64,000 nt of DNA from Pelobates cultripes (taxonomy: Eukaryota; Chordata; Amphibia; Anura; Pelobatidae). Each line of letters opens with the position of its first letter. Positions within the stretch are counted from its first letter, which is position 1. The stretch covers positions 313,925,672-313,989,671 of the forward strand of contig OW240916.1 in NCBI GenBank assembly GCA_933207985.1, in the 5' to 3' direction. This document shows positions 10,883 to 21,609 of the stretch, in pieces. Below the pieces are notes generated by a model. The model made no database searches, was not told where the DNA came from, and worked only from the letters and a program-made list of their open reading frames with translations. Made by a program: the position numbers and the translations under genes.

Positions 10883-11729
10883 CCCTCTGCCTCCCACAAG
10901 ATGCGCTCACCTGGCCTGAGCCAAGCAATGCCACTACAACAGCACACACCTGGGACCCTGCAAGAGTTACCCCAATCATTCCTCAGAGGGCCTACTTGGA
11001 TACATATGTGGCAGCCACAGCCTAAGGCGGTACAGGACTTTCCTGGTTCCAGAGCGACGTTGCCCATACTTATAACCTTAACAGTTGAGGGTTCACCTGA
11101 ACCTTGTATTAGGATTTACTTTGTTCGCCTGCTTTCAGTTTCTTTTATTCTCAGAGAGTTGATCCGTCTCAATGCCTGTTGATATTTCTGATACACACTC
11201 ACACTAGCGCACACTACTAAGGATGGTAAAGGTCTATAGATCTTTTTCACTCCCCCCCACCTCTCTACTTGAGCAAATAGACATATTAAGGACAATGATG
11301 TCCTACATATAGCCACAATAGTTCACCATATACAAACAATCAACCTCACTCTAGGTATAAGTCATGTGTAAACACAGTATACAGAGCTGTAGCACTTTCA
11401 ACATTATACTTTGCTCTCTTCCCTCCATATTAGCACCAAGTCAGCTGTCTAGGGATGTCTACAACTGACAGGGAAACTCACAACCGAGATAGCCCCCCCT
11501 CACACCCTTGGCAGGGCCTGAAAACTAAATGCCTACCCGGCTTACAAATAGACCATTACATAATTACCAAAAAACCCTCAACCCACTACCTGGTCCACCA
11601 CAGTACATCGAACACAGCCATTCAAACTCATGTTGTTTCAGACTTGTGTTTTTAGCTATGTAAACGTGTACTCACTTTCTTGTTGAATACTCATGCCGAT
11701 GGGATGAGTACAAATAAAGAATTTTTTTT
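10883..11729 (+). other. 3' part of the interrupted L1 (3' UTR-like)
   Basis: Non-coding sequence that resumes directly after solo LTR A and runs to caaataaagaattttttt. It lacks RT or endonuclease motifs. The terminal AATAAA, A-rich tail and following TSD identify it as the L1 3' end. Confidence 0.6.
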
Positions 11730-11989
11730 AAAAAGACATAGGAGAACACTGCACTTTTTTAGGATAGGTAAATAAAATGAGAAGTCAACAAGTAATGTCA
11801 AAGATTCTATGGGGCCACTGGGTGCTAAGAGCATAAAAAAACGGACATACAGAAACTCAGTATTTTTAAAGGGTAATAGTATGCTTAGATAGCGATTATG
11901 TATGTATTATGTAAGATCATTCAGCCTATATCACCCAGAGTCCTGATGTGGTAGGACAGTATGACGGAGACACAATCTCCGCTAACAGG

Positions 11990-12600
11990 GGTTCAGCCAA
12001 CACCACAAGAAGGCCTCAGTAGTAGGTCTGTCTCCAAACTAAATTGGAGGTCACCTCTCGCCTTCTCGAGGCCCCATAATAGGCTGCATGCAGATTGGAC
12101 ACAAAAGGGCTGTTGATGTTGGAATCCACACTCCACAATGGCAAAGTTGTAAGGGGAGCCTGTGTCTCCCGTTGAAGTGGTCTCTCTCTCCACTTGTCTC
12201 AAACAACGGTTCTGAGGCACTTTGCCCCCATCATGGTGCTTTACGGTATTTCGGGCAGTAATACTGACAAACCTCCAAATGGGCCTCCAGCCCACTGCAG
12301 GAGTTGTGGGCCACTGCGTCATCCACATTCACTGGTTGTACATGTGAGGTGTGTGAGGGAAGCCTGCTGTGTATGCATTTCCAGAATGCCTTGCAGATCT
12401 GGTCAAAGCGAGCCTTGAAGCGATGTCTCCAGCTCAGAAGCTCAGATCCCTCTGGGGTTTGTGTAAGACGTGGCGCAGCCATCTTGGGGAAGTGCGATCC
12501 TCAGTTCGGTGCAAGGCTCAACTGCAGCAGGTAGTTAGGTTTCAGGGCATCACGATCAGATGTGTCGTTTAAAGCAGGCTCCATGGTGGGAGATCGGTCG
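11990..12600 (-). other. Unidentified coding-like segment
   Basis: The minus strand has two overlapping open frames, 83 codons (12482-12231, starting MAAPRLTQTPEGSELLSW) and 111 codons (12328-11993), that read smoothly into each other with one frame change. The GC content is higher than in the neighbours. It looks like a fragment of a transposable-element protein with a helical, aromatic stretch (RFKARFDQICKAFWKCI), but I cannot assign it. Confidence 0.35.
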
Positions 12601-12814
12601 CCTTCCATACTAGGCCATATATTAAGAAAGTGGGTTTTCTCACTAGAAATTTATGGGATTGGTCTTCACCAGCTCCCCCTCGATTCAGCATCACTGCACC
12701 ATCAATTAAGACTGAAAATATCATGATTTTGGGCCTTGGAGCCGAAATTTAGCTAATCAACGTGGGAACTCACAAAAGACATGTTTGGCCATTTTTGTTG
12801 GGGCTTCTAACCTG

Positions 12815-13845
12815 AAGGGGGGACCTATTGCACCCCCCAGCCCCCACCCCTGAACGGCGGGTGGGGGCCGTAAAGTAAAACAAGGGGGGACCTATTGTCC
12901 TCACCCCCGGCCCCCACCCCTGAGCAGCGGATGGGGCCCTAAATTAAAATAAGGGACGACGACCTATTGTCTTCCCCCCCTGGGCCCCACCCCTGATCGG
13001 TAGGTGGGGGCCCTAAATTAGAATAAGGGGGACCTATTGTCCTCCCCCCCAGCCCCCACCCCTGAGCGGCCCCCACCCCTGAGCGGTGGGTGGGGGCCCT
13101 AAAGAAGAATAAGGGGGGAACCCATTGTTCTCCCCCCTGGCCCCCACCCCTGAGCAGCAGGTGGGGGCCCTAAATTAGAATAAGGGGGGACCTATTGTCC
13201 TACCACCCAACCCTGAGCAGTGGGTGGGGTCCCTAAAGTAAAATAGGGGGGACCTATTGTCCTCCCCCCGGCCCCCACCGCTATGCGGTGGGTGGGGGCC
13301 CTAAATTAGAATAAGGGGGGGACCTATAGTCCTACCCCTGGCCCCCACCCCTGAACGGTGGATGGAGGCCCTAAATTAGAATAAGGGGGGGGACCTATTG
13401 TCACTCAGGGGTGGGGGGCGGGTGGAGAACATTAGGTCCCCCTTATTCTAATTTAGGGCCCCCAACCGCTGCTCAGGAGTATGGCCCGGGGGGAGGACAA
13501 TATGTCCCCCCCATTATTCTAATTTAGGGCCCCCACCCACCGCTCAAGGGTGGGGGCCGGGGGGGACAATAGATGCCCCCCTTATTGGTATTTAGGGCAC
13601 CCACCCACTTCTCAGGGGTGGGGACTGGGGGGAGGACAATAGGTCCCCCCCTTATTCTAATTTAGGGCCCCCATCTGCCACTCAGGGGTGGGGGCCGAGT
13701 GGGAGAACAATAGTTCCCCCCTTATTCTTCTTTAGGGCCTCCACCTGGCGCTGGGGGACAATAGGTCCCCCCTTGAAGTAATTTAGGGCCCCCACCCACC
13801 ACTCAGGGGTGAGGGCTGGGGGGGCAATAGGTCCCCTCTTTCAGT
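12815..13845. repeat. GC-rich tandem array that inverts at its middle
   Basis: Units of about 60-70 bases contain aagggggacctattgtcct, then cggcccccacccctgagcgg and gtgggggccctaaatta. About nine units run in one orientation from 12815 to about 13400, then about seven run as reverse complements to about 13845. The halves can pair into one long hairpin. The same unit rides on a MITE-like element at 36064-36305. Tandem repeats carried by MITEs are known in Xenopus. Confidence 0.85.
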
Positions 13846-13849
13846 TTTA

Positions 13850-14382
13850 AAGACAGGGTTTTCACTGGCTGCTCACTGTTTACTAGACATGCTCCTACTC
13901 ACGATATAGCAAGAAGAGGCAGAATTGGCTAATATTAAGTAATTTTTGCTTAGTATTAGTAAATTAGTATTAGTAAATTTGGCTGAAAGACCATTTTAGG
14001 TCTTTCAGCCTTTTGGTAGCTAGCTCCCTAATACTGTGGGAATTAGGGAGTTATCTACTAAGTGGCTGCAAGAGAAGTCCCGAAGTGCCAAAGTCACAAA
14101 ATTCCAAAATGCTGAAGTTCCGAAAATTCCGAAGTGCCGAAGTTCCGAAGTGTCGAAGTGCCGAGGTTCCGAAGTCCTGAATTTTGGAATGTCGAACTGA
14201 ATATTTTCCCTAAAGTATGCGCATATCACAAATCCTCTCCTAGATGGGTGTCGGATCCGGAACTGTTCTTAGTATTCCGTTCACTTGAGCAGGTATCAGA
14301 AAAACAGTTGGTAGTTAGTGTACATTTTTTTAAAATTATATATTGTATAAAAAACAAATAAATTATATTAAAAAAGGAAAAG
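13850..14382. other. Repeat-derived DNA with a short hairpin and CCGAAGTT-like repeats
   Basis: There is an exact 12-bp-arm hairpin at 13981-14010 (ggctgaaagacc and its complement). At 14076-14185 short degenerate units of the type ccgaagtt/ccgaagtg repeat many times. Such strings are typical of the ends of an amphibian hAT group that starts tagacatg, and tagacatg occurs at 13883. No coding sequence. Confidence 0.45.
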
Positions 14383-14426
14383 GGTCCTACCCGTTTCTTT
14401 CTCTTCTTTGAACTTCCTCAGGGACC
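14383..14426 (-). ncRNA. Hammerhead ribozyme-like motif upstream of the Penelope remnant
   Basis: On the minus strand: helix I 5' strand GGTCC; core CTGAGGA plus an extra A; stem II begins GTTC and should close with GAAC but reads GAAA; then GAAAC, loop GG, GTA; and helix I 3' strand GGACC. The 5-bp helix I is exact. Stem II is damaged at one base. It lies about 150 bp from the Penelope-like RT remnant but on the opposite strand, so the two may belong to different copies. Confidence 0.5.
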
Positions 14427-14578
14427 ACAAAATAATTTAAAATCTGTAACAAACAATGCCAAAACAATAGCCTACCCACCCCTCAATTCCCTGTTCTTAA
14501 ATAAAGTAAGTCCCGATATCAGTCAGCTGTGTTGTATGGGGGGATCGTGACTGGAGGGCGAGCCTGGTGCTCTGGTGA

Positions 14579-15882
14579 CGTTTTATAGATGACATTCTCA
14601 TAATTTGGGATGGTACTTTACAATCTTTTTAAAATTTTGTCCAATATTTGAATTATAATCAATTTAATCTAACGTTCACCCCAGAACGGAGTACTGAATC
14701 TATCAATTTTTTGGACATAAAATTGTTCAATAAAGGGGACAAGGTAATATCCAAATGTTTTTTTAAACCTACGGAGGGAAGACATCCCTGGTGGTCCGGG
14801 AGGCTCCGGTGCGGGCGGCAGCAGGCCCGGCAGCCGCGTGGTAGAGGCCCCGCCTCCCCGCGAGCGGCCGGAGCCTAGGACCAGTGCCCGGCGCCGGGGG
14901 GACGGTCGGGACGGGGCCGTCGCGGCTGCCGGGTCGGACGTGGCCGGGCGGTCCCATAGGAGAAGCTGCCACTATCAACCGTGTTTGAGGGGGATTTCCC
15001 GCATCCAATTTACTAGAGTAAGAAGAAACTGCTCCAAAACACAAGATTTTATAATGCAAGCTGAACATATAAAATGGAAATTAATACAAAAAGGGTGTGA
15101 CAAAAACTCAGTGGAGAAAGAAATAAGGTTAGATGCTCTAAAAAATAGAAACCATTTATTGGTAGCTACACCAATAACCAAAAAACAAACCAGATTTCAA
15201 CAAGCCTTTCTAACAAAATATAATCAAGATAATTGGTGGATTCAAAAAAAAGTCTTTGTAAATATTGGCCAATTCTATTGCAGGATCCTGTTTTGGGGTC
15301 CATGTTACCGGAACAACCTACAGTTATTTTCAAGAGAAATAAAAAATAAAAAAAAAATAAAAAACATTTTGGCACCCAGTTATGCCATTAAATGTCCCTT
15401 AGGGCAAAACAAAATGCCACCATTTGGAACAAATAGTTTTAAGAGTTGTGGTAAATGCAAAGCATGTTCCACAATGAATCTAAGTAAGTAGAACTATGGA
15501 ATTTACTAGCTCCAAAACTGGAGAGAAGTTTAAAATTAAAACACTTATTGGCTGCCACACGGATTACTTACTCTAATGTCCGTATGGCAAGCAATATATA
15601 GGTCGCACTAAAAGAGCATTAAAAATCCGATTCATGGAGCATGCAAATAACATTAGGAAAAACCTTGTATCACACTCAGTTCCAGTGCACTGCAATTCGT
15701 GTCCCAGTTTCAACTTTAAACACTTTAGGTGTGTAGGGATAGAGAAAACTAAACCCCACTGGAGAGGAGGGGATAGACTAAAACAACTCTCTCAGCGAGA
15801 GAATTTTTGGATTCACAAATTACACAGACTGGAGCCGGTAGGACTTAATGTAGATATAAATTTGGTTGGCTTTTTATGAGGA
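14579..15882 (+). pseudogene. Penelope-like element remnant: RT end plus GIY-YIG endonuclease
   Basis: The frame at 14579 reads RFIDDILIIWDG, the catalytic IDD motif of Penelope-like reverse transcriptases, followed by FLDIKLF and FKPTE. After a foreign insert the RT resumes at 14964 with SCHYQPCLRGISRIQFTR..RRNCS, the conserved RT tail of this order. Then comes a Cys-rich linker (CGKCKAC, about 15449) and, after a frame change, a GIY-YIG domain: CPYGKQYIGRTKRALKIRF (about 15571) and RENFWIHKL (about 15799) to a stop at 15880. RT fingers are missing, and stops and the insert make it dead. Confidence 0.85.
14782..14960. other. CpG-rich ~179-bp insert inside the Penelope RT
   Basis: This segment is far richer in G+C and CpG than everything around it and interrupts the conserved RT reading between FKPTE and SCHYQP. 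It begins acatccctggtggtcc, and the first bases resemble a tRNA-Glu start, but no B box follows. The edges show ggaag on the left and gagaag on the right, a possible short duplication. It may come from rDNA spacer, a CpG-island exon or an unknown SINE; I cannot decide. Confidence 0.6.
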
Positions 15883-16116
15883 TGACATTAATTTGAGGGA
15901 TGTTTGAGGTACTCGCCTCTATTATAGGTGATATCTTGTTTCTCCCTTTGGCTATTTTAGTTTATGTTTTAGTTTTCCACTTCATTCCATTGGTTTTAGT
16001 TTTCTCCTCTCTTTTTTTAAGGTCTTGTCTTAAAGTTTTTCAGATTAACATCTAGGTATCTGTAAACGTTGTTGGTACATAAGGAGAGAAACACATAGCT
16101 AGATATATCAAATATA

Positions 16117-16744
16117 AAAATTGTAAATTATGCTATCTTTAGTGTACCTATAATCTTAATTTTATTAATGACAGGAGGCGGCAAGTCTCTCTTTACTAGA
16201 ACTCCACAGCAGCACATTAACACAGAGAAAATCAACCAATCAGAAAAAAGTTAGATACAATAAAGCTCCCTCCGCACACATAACTTCCTCTTTAAAGCTG
16301 CGACAAAACAGAGTAAGAAACAGAATAAAACCATGCAGCGTAACATAAATCAGTAGGCAGTGAAGTCAACGATGTAATCCAGCCGAGAGGAAATTTCAAA
16401 CGTGGTGCCACGGACAGATTATAAACTGAAACGAGAAAAACATAGTCCAAAGGGCTGGTTAGATAATGAAATGTACTCTGAAAAAACATGCAGTCACCCA
16501 GTGCGACAGACAGTATTGCTGTAATGTACAGAGATCCCAACCGTTCTATGTAGAAACGGTAACATGAAAAGCGACAGGTAGCAGAAACAACAAGCAGAAT
16601 TGCATACATACCTGATTACCTAAAACTTCTGACCAGAGATCAAACAAGGGTAGGGATGAAAAAACTGGGAGGGAAATATTCGCCTCCTGTCATTTATAAA
16701 ATTAAGCTTATAGGTACACTAAAGCTAGCATAATCTACAATTTT
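16117..16744 (-). repeat. Inverted repeat pair of DIRS type
   Basis: Arm 16117-16180 (aaaattgtaaattatgct ... gacaggaggcg) is the imperfect reverse complement of 16681-16744 (cgcctcctgtcatttat ... acaatttt). About 500 bases separate the arms. DIRS elements carry inverted terminal repeats and an internal complementary region. The adjacent minus-strand DIRS coding fragment at 16788-17022 supports this assignment. The 105-codon minus frame between the arms has no known domain. Confidence 0.65.
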
Positions 16745-16787
16745 ATAACACAACAGGAGGCTTCATTTTTGCTGTTTTAATGCTCAG

Positions 16788-17022
16788 TCAACAAAGCAAA
16801 CAATGCTTGTTCCGTTGGTAATTATCCCGGGAGGCCAATAGATTCATCCTGAATGGATCCTTTGACAGTGAGATGTGACGGAAATGTGATCGACAGAGAC
16901 GCCAGTCGTTGATGTTCCTCCAATCCTGGGAAAAAGTCAATCCACCGCAGGATTCACTGTACCTGGTAACGTGACCGGGCTCCGCCAAGGTGGTTGATGT
17001 AATGCAATGCCAATAGGGAGTC
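16788..17022 (-). pseudogene. DIRS-like fragment, end of RT/RNase H region
   Basis: The minus strand reads NINDWRLCRSHFRHI ... RMNLLASRDNYQ. The pattern DWRL...F..I...(D/N)L(F/L)ASRDN is the conserved segment downstream of RNase H in DIRS-type elements. The fragment ends in a stop and is followed by the DIRS inverted repeat. The LTR B fragment begins exactly at 17023, so an LTR element probably landed in it. Confidence 0.6.
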
Positions 17023-17325
17023 TGTGACAAACTGAACCTCATCACGGGTTCTTGGAGGGGCCTGCTGGCCAACCTCTTGCCTCAGGACTATGGGCCCTGC
17101 AATATACCTAGCCCAATTCACTTGACAAAGCTCTGTTCATGTGAAGTATATACTTTTGTACTCCAGACAGAGAGATCAATCGTTAGCCCTGATTCCCTGG
17201 AACAGTTTTGGGTATAGGACCATGTGCATGGTCGGTCAAAAATAAGACTTCCAGGAACTTCCTGAACCCCTGAACTGATCTGGGTGATTTTTGTATATGT
17301 TAGTCACCCAGATCAGGGCTATAAT
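17023..17325 (+). mobile_element. LTR B, 5' fragment
   Basis: It starts tgtgacaaactgaacctc and matches, in order, the reverse complement of 22608-23412: ggactatgggccctgca, then cagttttggg, gaccatgtgcatggtcggtc and gtcacccagatc. Homology stops near 17325 after gggctat, so only about 300 bp of the 800-bp LTR is present. Confidence 0.7.
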
Positions 17326-18025
17326 AGTTATAATAGTTTTTTATTTTTCCATTCTGCCATTATTTTTCTCAATCTCAATCCCTTAGATCCCTTGGACAAT
17401 TGGTTCTTTTTGCCCCATTCTTATAACAAGCTCTGTGTAAAGGTACCCAAAGATTTGTAGATTGCACTGCTCAATAAAATAAATTATTTTAAGTATACAC
17501 CTAGAATTCTGTAAGCCATGCAAACTGACCGACTGTCACCTTGATCCTGCGTTCTAAGTACTGTATTTTATCCTTGTTCCGCAGTAGACGTCTGACTGTG
17601 TCATATGCATTACACTTTATAAATAATTTATTACTATTGAGCATGTGAAGACTAATACGATAATATTGCATGAAATTCAACACTCAGGCTTAAATAGATT
17701 GGAAGGAGCCAGATCTAAAGTATTGTCTTACTGATTGTATCTATATTCATATGTCATGATGTGGTTATTAATGGACTAAGTGCCGACTGTTTTTTGGTTT
17801 TTTTTTTAGTTCCGTTGCAGGTTCACAGATGCAAGCTATTAACCACGAAGGAAACTAATAGTATTTATTCCTGAAATTAGAATTCAGCCAATACCCATGC
17901 ACAAGATTAATGCACGACTTCTGTTGCTATAGTTTATTCAGGTTCAATTCATGACAATGTGGTGCATGAACTTGGCATAACCGCTTTTCCTGGCTAATGT
18001 ATGTCAGCATACCATATGGGTTAAA
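17326..18025. other. No recognised feature
   Basis: AT-rich sequence between the LTR B fragment and the DIRS gag remnant. Nothing codes beyond 60 codons. Confidence 0.4.
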
Positions 18026-18540
18026 ATGTGGGATACTGCACTTAAAGTGGATGTGACTATTATTAAAGTGGCCAAGAAAACAATTATTACTATTGACAGT
18101 GTGGTGTCACTGAGAGACCTTATGGAAAAACGAGTGGATTTAAATCTTATTAATACACACTATTCCTTAGGCGCAGCTATGCACCCATCAGTGGCACTAA
18201 CCTTGATATCCTGAGCCAAAAGAGTTTAGACTTCAGCCCTGAGAGAGGATATATCTAATGGTACTAACAGAGAATCCCTCCTAGAAATTGCTAAACAATT
18301 GAAGCTTGATTCTGAATTTTTATTGAAACCTCTGTTGATATTACAAAGCTTATAGACAAGGCTATGGGTCAATCCGTGTGCCCAGATCTTGGGCAGTGGA
18401 TAATGACTCAAAACAAATTTTTGTCTCCTTCTATTCCAAGATAGTCTCCTATTTGGGATACCTCTACATGACTCAATTTTCAAGGTGGCTGAAGGTTAAA
18501 AGGTTCTTTTTCTGCAAGATAAAAAAATAAAAAGATAAAA
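18026..18540 (+). pseudogene. DIRS-like gag remnant
   Basis: VVSLRDLMEKRVDLNL (about 18101) and GAAMHPSVALTL match the DIRS gag pattern of a KD.M(D/E)RK.D segment followed by RPA.A. In another frame ALREDISNGTNRESLLEIAK (from 18237) and LHDSIFKVAEG plus KVLFLQDKK (to about 18528) continue the same protein up to its usual end before the RT gene. Several stops and frame changes show decay. Together with 19862-21800 this is one plus-strand DIRS copy. Confidence 0.6.
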
Positions 18541-19446
18541 TACGGAATGGAATAACAGCAGAAATAGTGATTAACAGGCATTTTGTGACTCCAGATCATA
18601 GGAACCAGGTAATGAATATACCAGAGCTTCTTGGAGAGGACAACTTAGCCAATCATTCAAGAAGAAAATCTTACTGATGGGGGCAGGGTCTAGATAGAAA
18701 AATATATAAACCAAAATTCAAAAGACAACACAAATGACCTCTAATAACAGTGGAAAGCAACAGAGTGAAGGGATATAAATGAAAAAATGTACCCCTTTAC
18801 ACTCGGCTATTGTAGATAAAAAGGACTCCTCCAAATCCACAATAAAAATAAAAACCACAAATTAGCTACAGTAAAAGAAAAAATACATAGAATAGTGTTG
18901 TACATACACCAATAATATTAGGAGTGAATATTAGGCACTTACAAACTAACATTTGATTGAAAGCACATCTAGAAAATCAAAGTACCAGATATCATGTCCT
19001 CCCGGCAATGATGAACCATGTATAGGAAAAGTAAGCAATCTAGTGCGAACATTGTGTCCATATCATGAATATGAACAACATTTTTATTTACAAATGCACT
19101 TATAAGATTAAAAGAAACTCGTATCAGCATGCAAATAGAAGAGATTTAGTCCCCAACGATGTCCCAAGAGTCCAAGGAGGAGGATTTGTCTCCTCTCTTA
19201 CACGTACAAAAAGTAAACAATAAATAAAATGTAAAAAGTTTTTACAGCATATAGCCCTACGCGTGTCATCTGCTTGTTAAGGCAGCTTCTCTTGTCATGG
19301 TCGGCATCTTCATATTTGAACCCACAAGGAGGCTTATGTGGGTTGCCATCAGCCAATCACTGTGGAACTCTCCCATTTGTGGATCATTAGTTCCGGCCGC
19401 AATCTAAGCCTCATTCCTGAATCGTGTTGCCAGTCATGTGAGCCGT
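18541..19446. other. Unassigned repeat-like DNA with a decayed hammerhead-like string
   Basis: No coding frame. Near 19255-19310 the minus strand carries a string with stem CTGC/GCAG followed by acacgcgta, close to the hammerhead tail GAAACGCGTA, but the core and helix I are not preserved. It could be an old Penelope-like pseudo-LTR. Confidence 0.35.
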
Positions 19447-19593
19447 CAGTTTGGTCTGTCGCGTCACTTCCACTTCCAGTTTGTGTTCCACAAGTTGAGG
19501 ACTTTTGAAAGGACTTGTCTAATTTGTGGAAAGCATCATCTCTGGTGGATGCAAACTGGAAGCGGAAGTGATGCGATGGACCGAACTGACAAA
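19447..19593. repeat. Imperfect inverted repeat, ~36-bp arms
   Basis: The arm from about 19448 (cagtttggtctgtcgcg...ccagttt) is the reverse complement, with a few mismatches, of the segment from about 19553 to 19588 (aaactggaagcgg...ccgaactg). It lies inside the DIRS copy, between its gag and RT parts, next to a LINE fragment, and may be a small foldback insertion. Confidence 0.65.
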
Positions 19594-19672
19594 CTGAACA
19601 GTGATTGGCTGGTGGCATTCCCCAGTAGTTCATTCCAGTCCCATCATCAGAAGAATTCAAAATTAGTAACAA

Positions 19673-19861
19673 AGAATGTGACAGCAGATAAGAACCATTC
19701 GGTCCATCTAGTCTGCCCAATTTTCTAAATATTTTCATTGGTCCCTAGCCTTATCTTATAGCTTGGATAGCCTTATGCCTATCCCACGCATGCTTAAACT
19801 CATTCACTGTGTTAACCTCTACCACTTCAGCTGGAAGACTGTTCCATGCATCCACTACCCT
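19673..19861 (-). repeat. CR1/L2-like LINE 3' fragment
   Basis: It is almost identical in arrangement to 51780-51965: agaatgtgac.gcagataagaaccattcgg, ttttctaaat, ccttatgcctatcccacgcatgc, cttcagctggaag and ttccatgcatccac. In the longer copy this is the minus-strand coding end of a CR1/L2-like reverse transcriptase. Here only the last ~190 bases are left. Confidence 0.75.
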
Positions 19862-20551
19862 CTAATTCAAAGAAATATGTCCCCCAGTCTCTTGCTCCAA
19901 AGTCTCCAGGGAAATGGAGAATGGTCCTAGATTTAAAGAATTTGAACATGGAAATCATGAAAAAAACATTCAAAATTAAAAGTGTACAGAAAATTCTTCC
20001 TCCCATACCACAGTTTGATTGGCTTGTCTCAGTAGACCTACAGGATGCTTATTACCACATTCCTATTGGTTCACAACACTGGACGTTTCTAAGATTCCTC
20101 TTATTTAACATACATTATCAGTTCCAAGGAATGCTATTTGTTCTGAGATCAGCCCCCAGAACCTATTCACAGATGCTGATCAGCATTATTGCCATTTAAG
20201 AGAGAAAAGAGTAAGGATTTTTCAAGGTGACATTCTGATAGCAAATTCCTACCCTCTCAGGTTGGCGGAGCACAGGTTGGTCATTATAAGAACATTACGA
20301 GAATGTGGATGAGTAAAATACTTAAAAAAGAGCTATTTGACCCATTCCAAGAGATACAGTTCCTAGGAGCTCTGATAGATATAAAGATAAATTGGATCAT
20401 GTGGTCAGAAGACATAACAAACTACTAAAAAAAGTACACAAAGCTTCAAAAATCAAGAAAATGTCTGCAACAGACTACATGAGCATGCTGGGGACACTAT
20501 TCCCAACTATTGCTTTGGTTAGATGGGCACAGTGGAGCCTCAGACCAGTAC
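19862..20551 (+). pseudogene. DIRS-like reverse transcriptase/RNase H, first part
   Basis: Frame reads SPGKWRMVLDLKNLN, then DWLVSVDLQDAYYHIPI (motif A with its Asp), FLRF and LRSAPRTYSQM, a classic DIRS RT order. The catalytic motif that should be YLDD reads FQGDILIA (about 20218), so one Asp is lost. KKMSATDYMSMLGTLFPTIA and VRWAQWSLRPVHE (20458-20556) are the connection to RNase H. A stop at 20200 and a frame change add to the damage. The gene is then cut by the solo LTR at 20557. Confidence 0.85.
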
Positions 20552-20556
20552 ATGAA

Positions 20557-21604
20557 TGTAGCGGCCACCCCGTTAGGAAGAGGGGTTTCGCCACACAGAT
20601 GTTCTTTTCCCCCTAGTGTGAGTGGTGCTGTAGTAATTTCCCAATAAGTGGAATCCGAAGTGAGTAGAGCAGGTATAGCTCTTAACAGGGCAAGTGATTA
20701 TAGCAATCCAAAAAGGAGGGATATAGCTGGTATAGCTTTCTCCCACACACATGAGACAAGGCTCTATGTTAGGGGTGAACTAGTTTATTGGGAGCCACAC
20801 ACGGCCCATGCAAGGGGTTTCCTAAAACATATTCCAGGAGCAATCCCAGCTGGACCAGAGAGGAGACTGTTACAAAGTACACATCTAAATTACATTTTCT
20901 TTCAGGTTCAGAACATATACATGCATTACACCCCAAAACAGACATTTCACAATCGTACCCCCTCAAATCCTATATCCCTGGATAGCCTGGATTTGAGCAC
21001 CCAACATATCCCAAAAACGCTCAGATCGGGGAACGCAGCCAAAACGCCACCGGGGTCAAGTTTAGGCCGACCACACACGAGGTGTCTGCCCAAAACAGTT
21101 CCAGGAAAATGGGCTGAGCAGTCGGTCTCTTTCTGGGGGTACAAAATACAGTAAAATACCAAACATAACTGTTCGTGCATACACCTAGTCTGTGTCCCTT
21201 GTTCGGGAGTGTGCTCCCACCGAACGCTTTTCAGTTCTGATGCATTTAACCGAACGTAGGTGGAGGTGAACATTTCAGTGGTGTTTGGGCGGTCGAGTGT
21301 CCGATTTTGGTTCAATATGCTCAACGACCAAACACCGCTGCATGTGTTCGCGGCTAAGATGGCCGTCGCCATGTGTTTGCACATACGAATGGTGACCATC
21401 CAGCCAACCGCTTAGAATGCTGTGGTTATTGCGGTTAAGGAGGCGAAGACAGAGGTGAAAAGGGTCAACGAGCAGCACACTTAGTATACGGGTGGTCTAA
21501 CAGTTTGTGAGTTTATTCTGTATACAAACAAAATGAACATAATCAGTTCGGTGTACCCCATAAGAAATAACATTTTATAATCCAGGGACAGAGTGACTGT
21601 CACA
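20557..21604 (-). mobile_element. Solo LTR A', intact, TSD atgaa
   Basis: This 1,048-bp element has TG...CA ends (tgtagcggccaccccg at the left, gactgtcaca at the right) and an exact 5-bp TSD, atgaa at 20552-20556 and 21605-21609. It is the reverse-oriented relative of LTR A at 8805-10882 and lacks the nested LTR C. On the minus strand it carries the same TATA and AATAAA region. It sits in the DIRS RT/RNase H coding sequence. Confidence 0.93.
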
Positions 21605-21609
21605 ATGAA

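Larger units (their letters stand above)
7798..11729 (+). mobile_element. L1-type LINE, internally deleted, carrying nested LTRs
   Basis: The insertion starts near cggggccaagctgctg, a typical GC-rich L1 start, and ends in an AATAAA-containing A-rich tail (11710-11734). Flanks share an imperfect 15-bp direct repeat, 7783-7797 and 11730-11744 (13 of 15 match; the last ten are gtcataggag and gacataggag). Contents in order: 5' leader, broken ORF1, a solo LTR at 8805-10882 that holds another, then a 3' part with no ORF2 reverse transcriptase. ORF2 was lost by internal deletion, before or together with the LTR event. Confidence 0.7.

Noticed and set aside
14782..14800. tRNA-Glu gene or tRNA-derived SINE start
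   Set aside because: Only the first dozen bases (tccctggtggtc) resemble tRNA-Glu; A-box continuation, B box and cloverleaf are absent.
16292..16609. 105-codon hydrophobic ORF as a membrane protein
   Set aside because: It lies between DIRS-type inverted repeats, has no known domain and no coding context.
19255..19310. Hammerhead motif on the minus strand
   Set aside because: A CTGC/GCAG stem and acacgcgta remain, but the core, GAAAC and helix I are not preserved; kept only as a note in the surrounding region.
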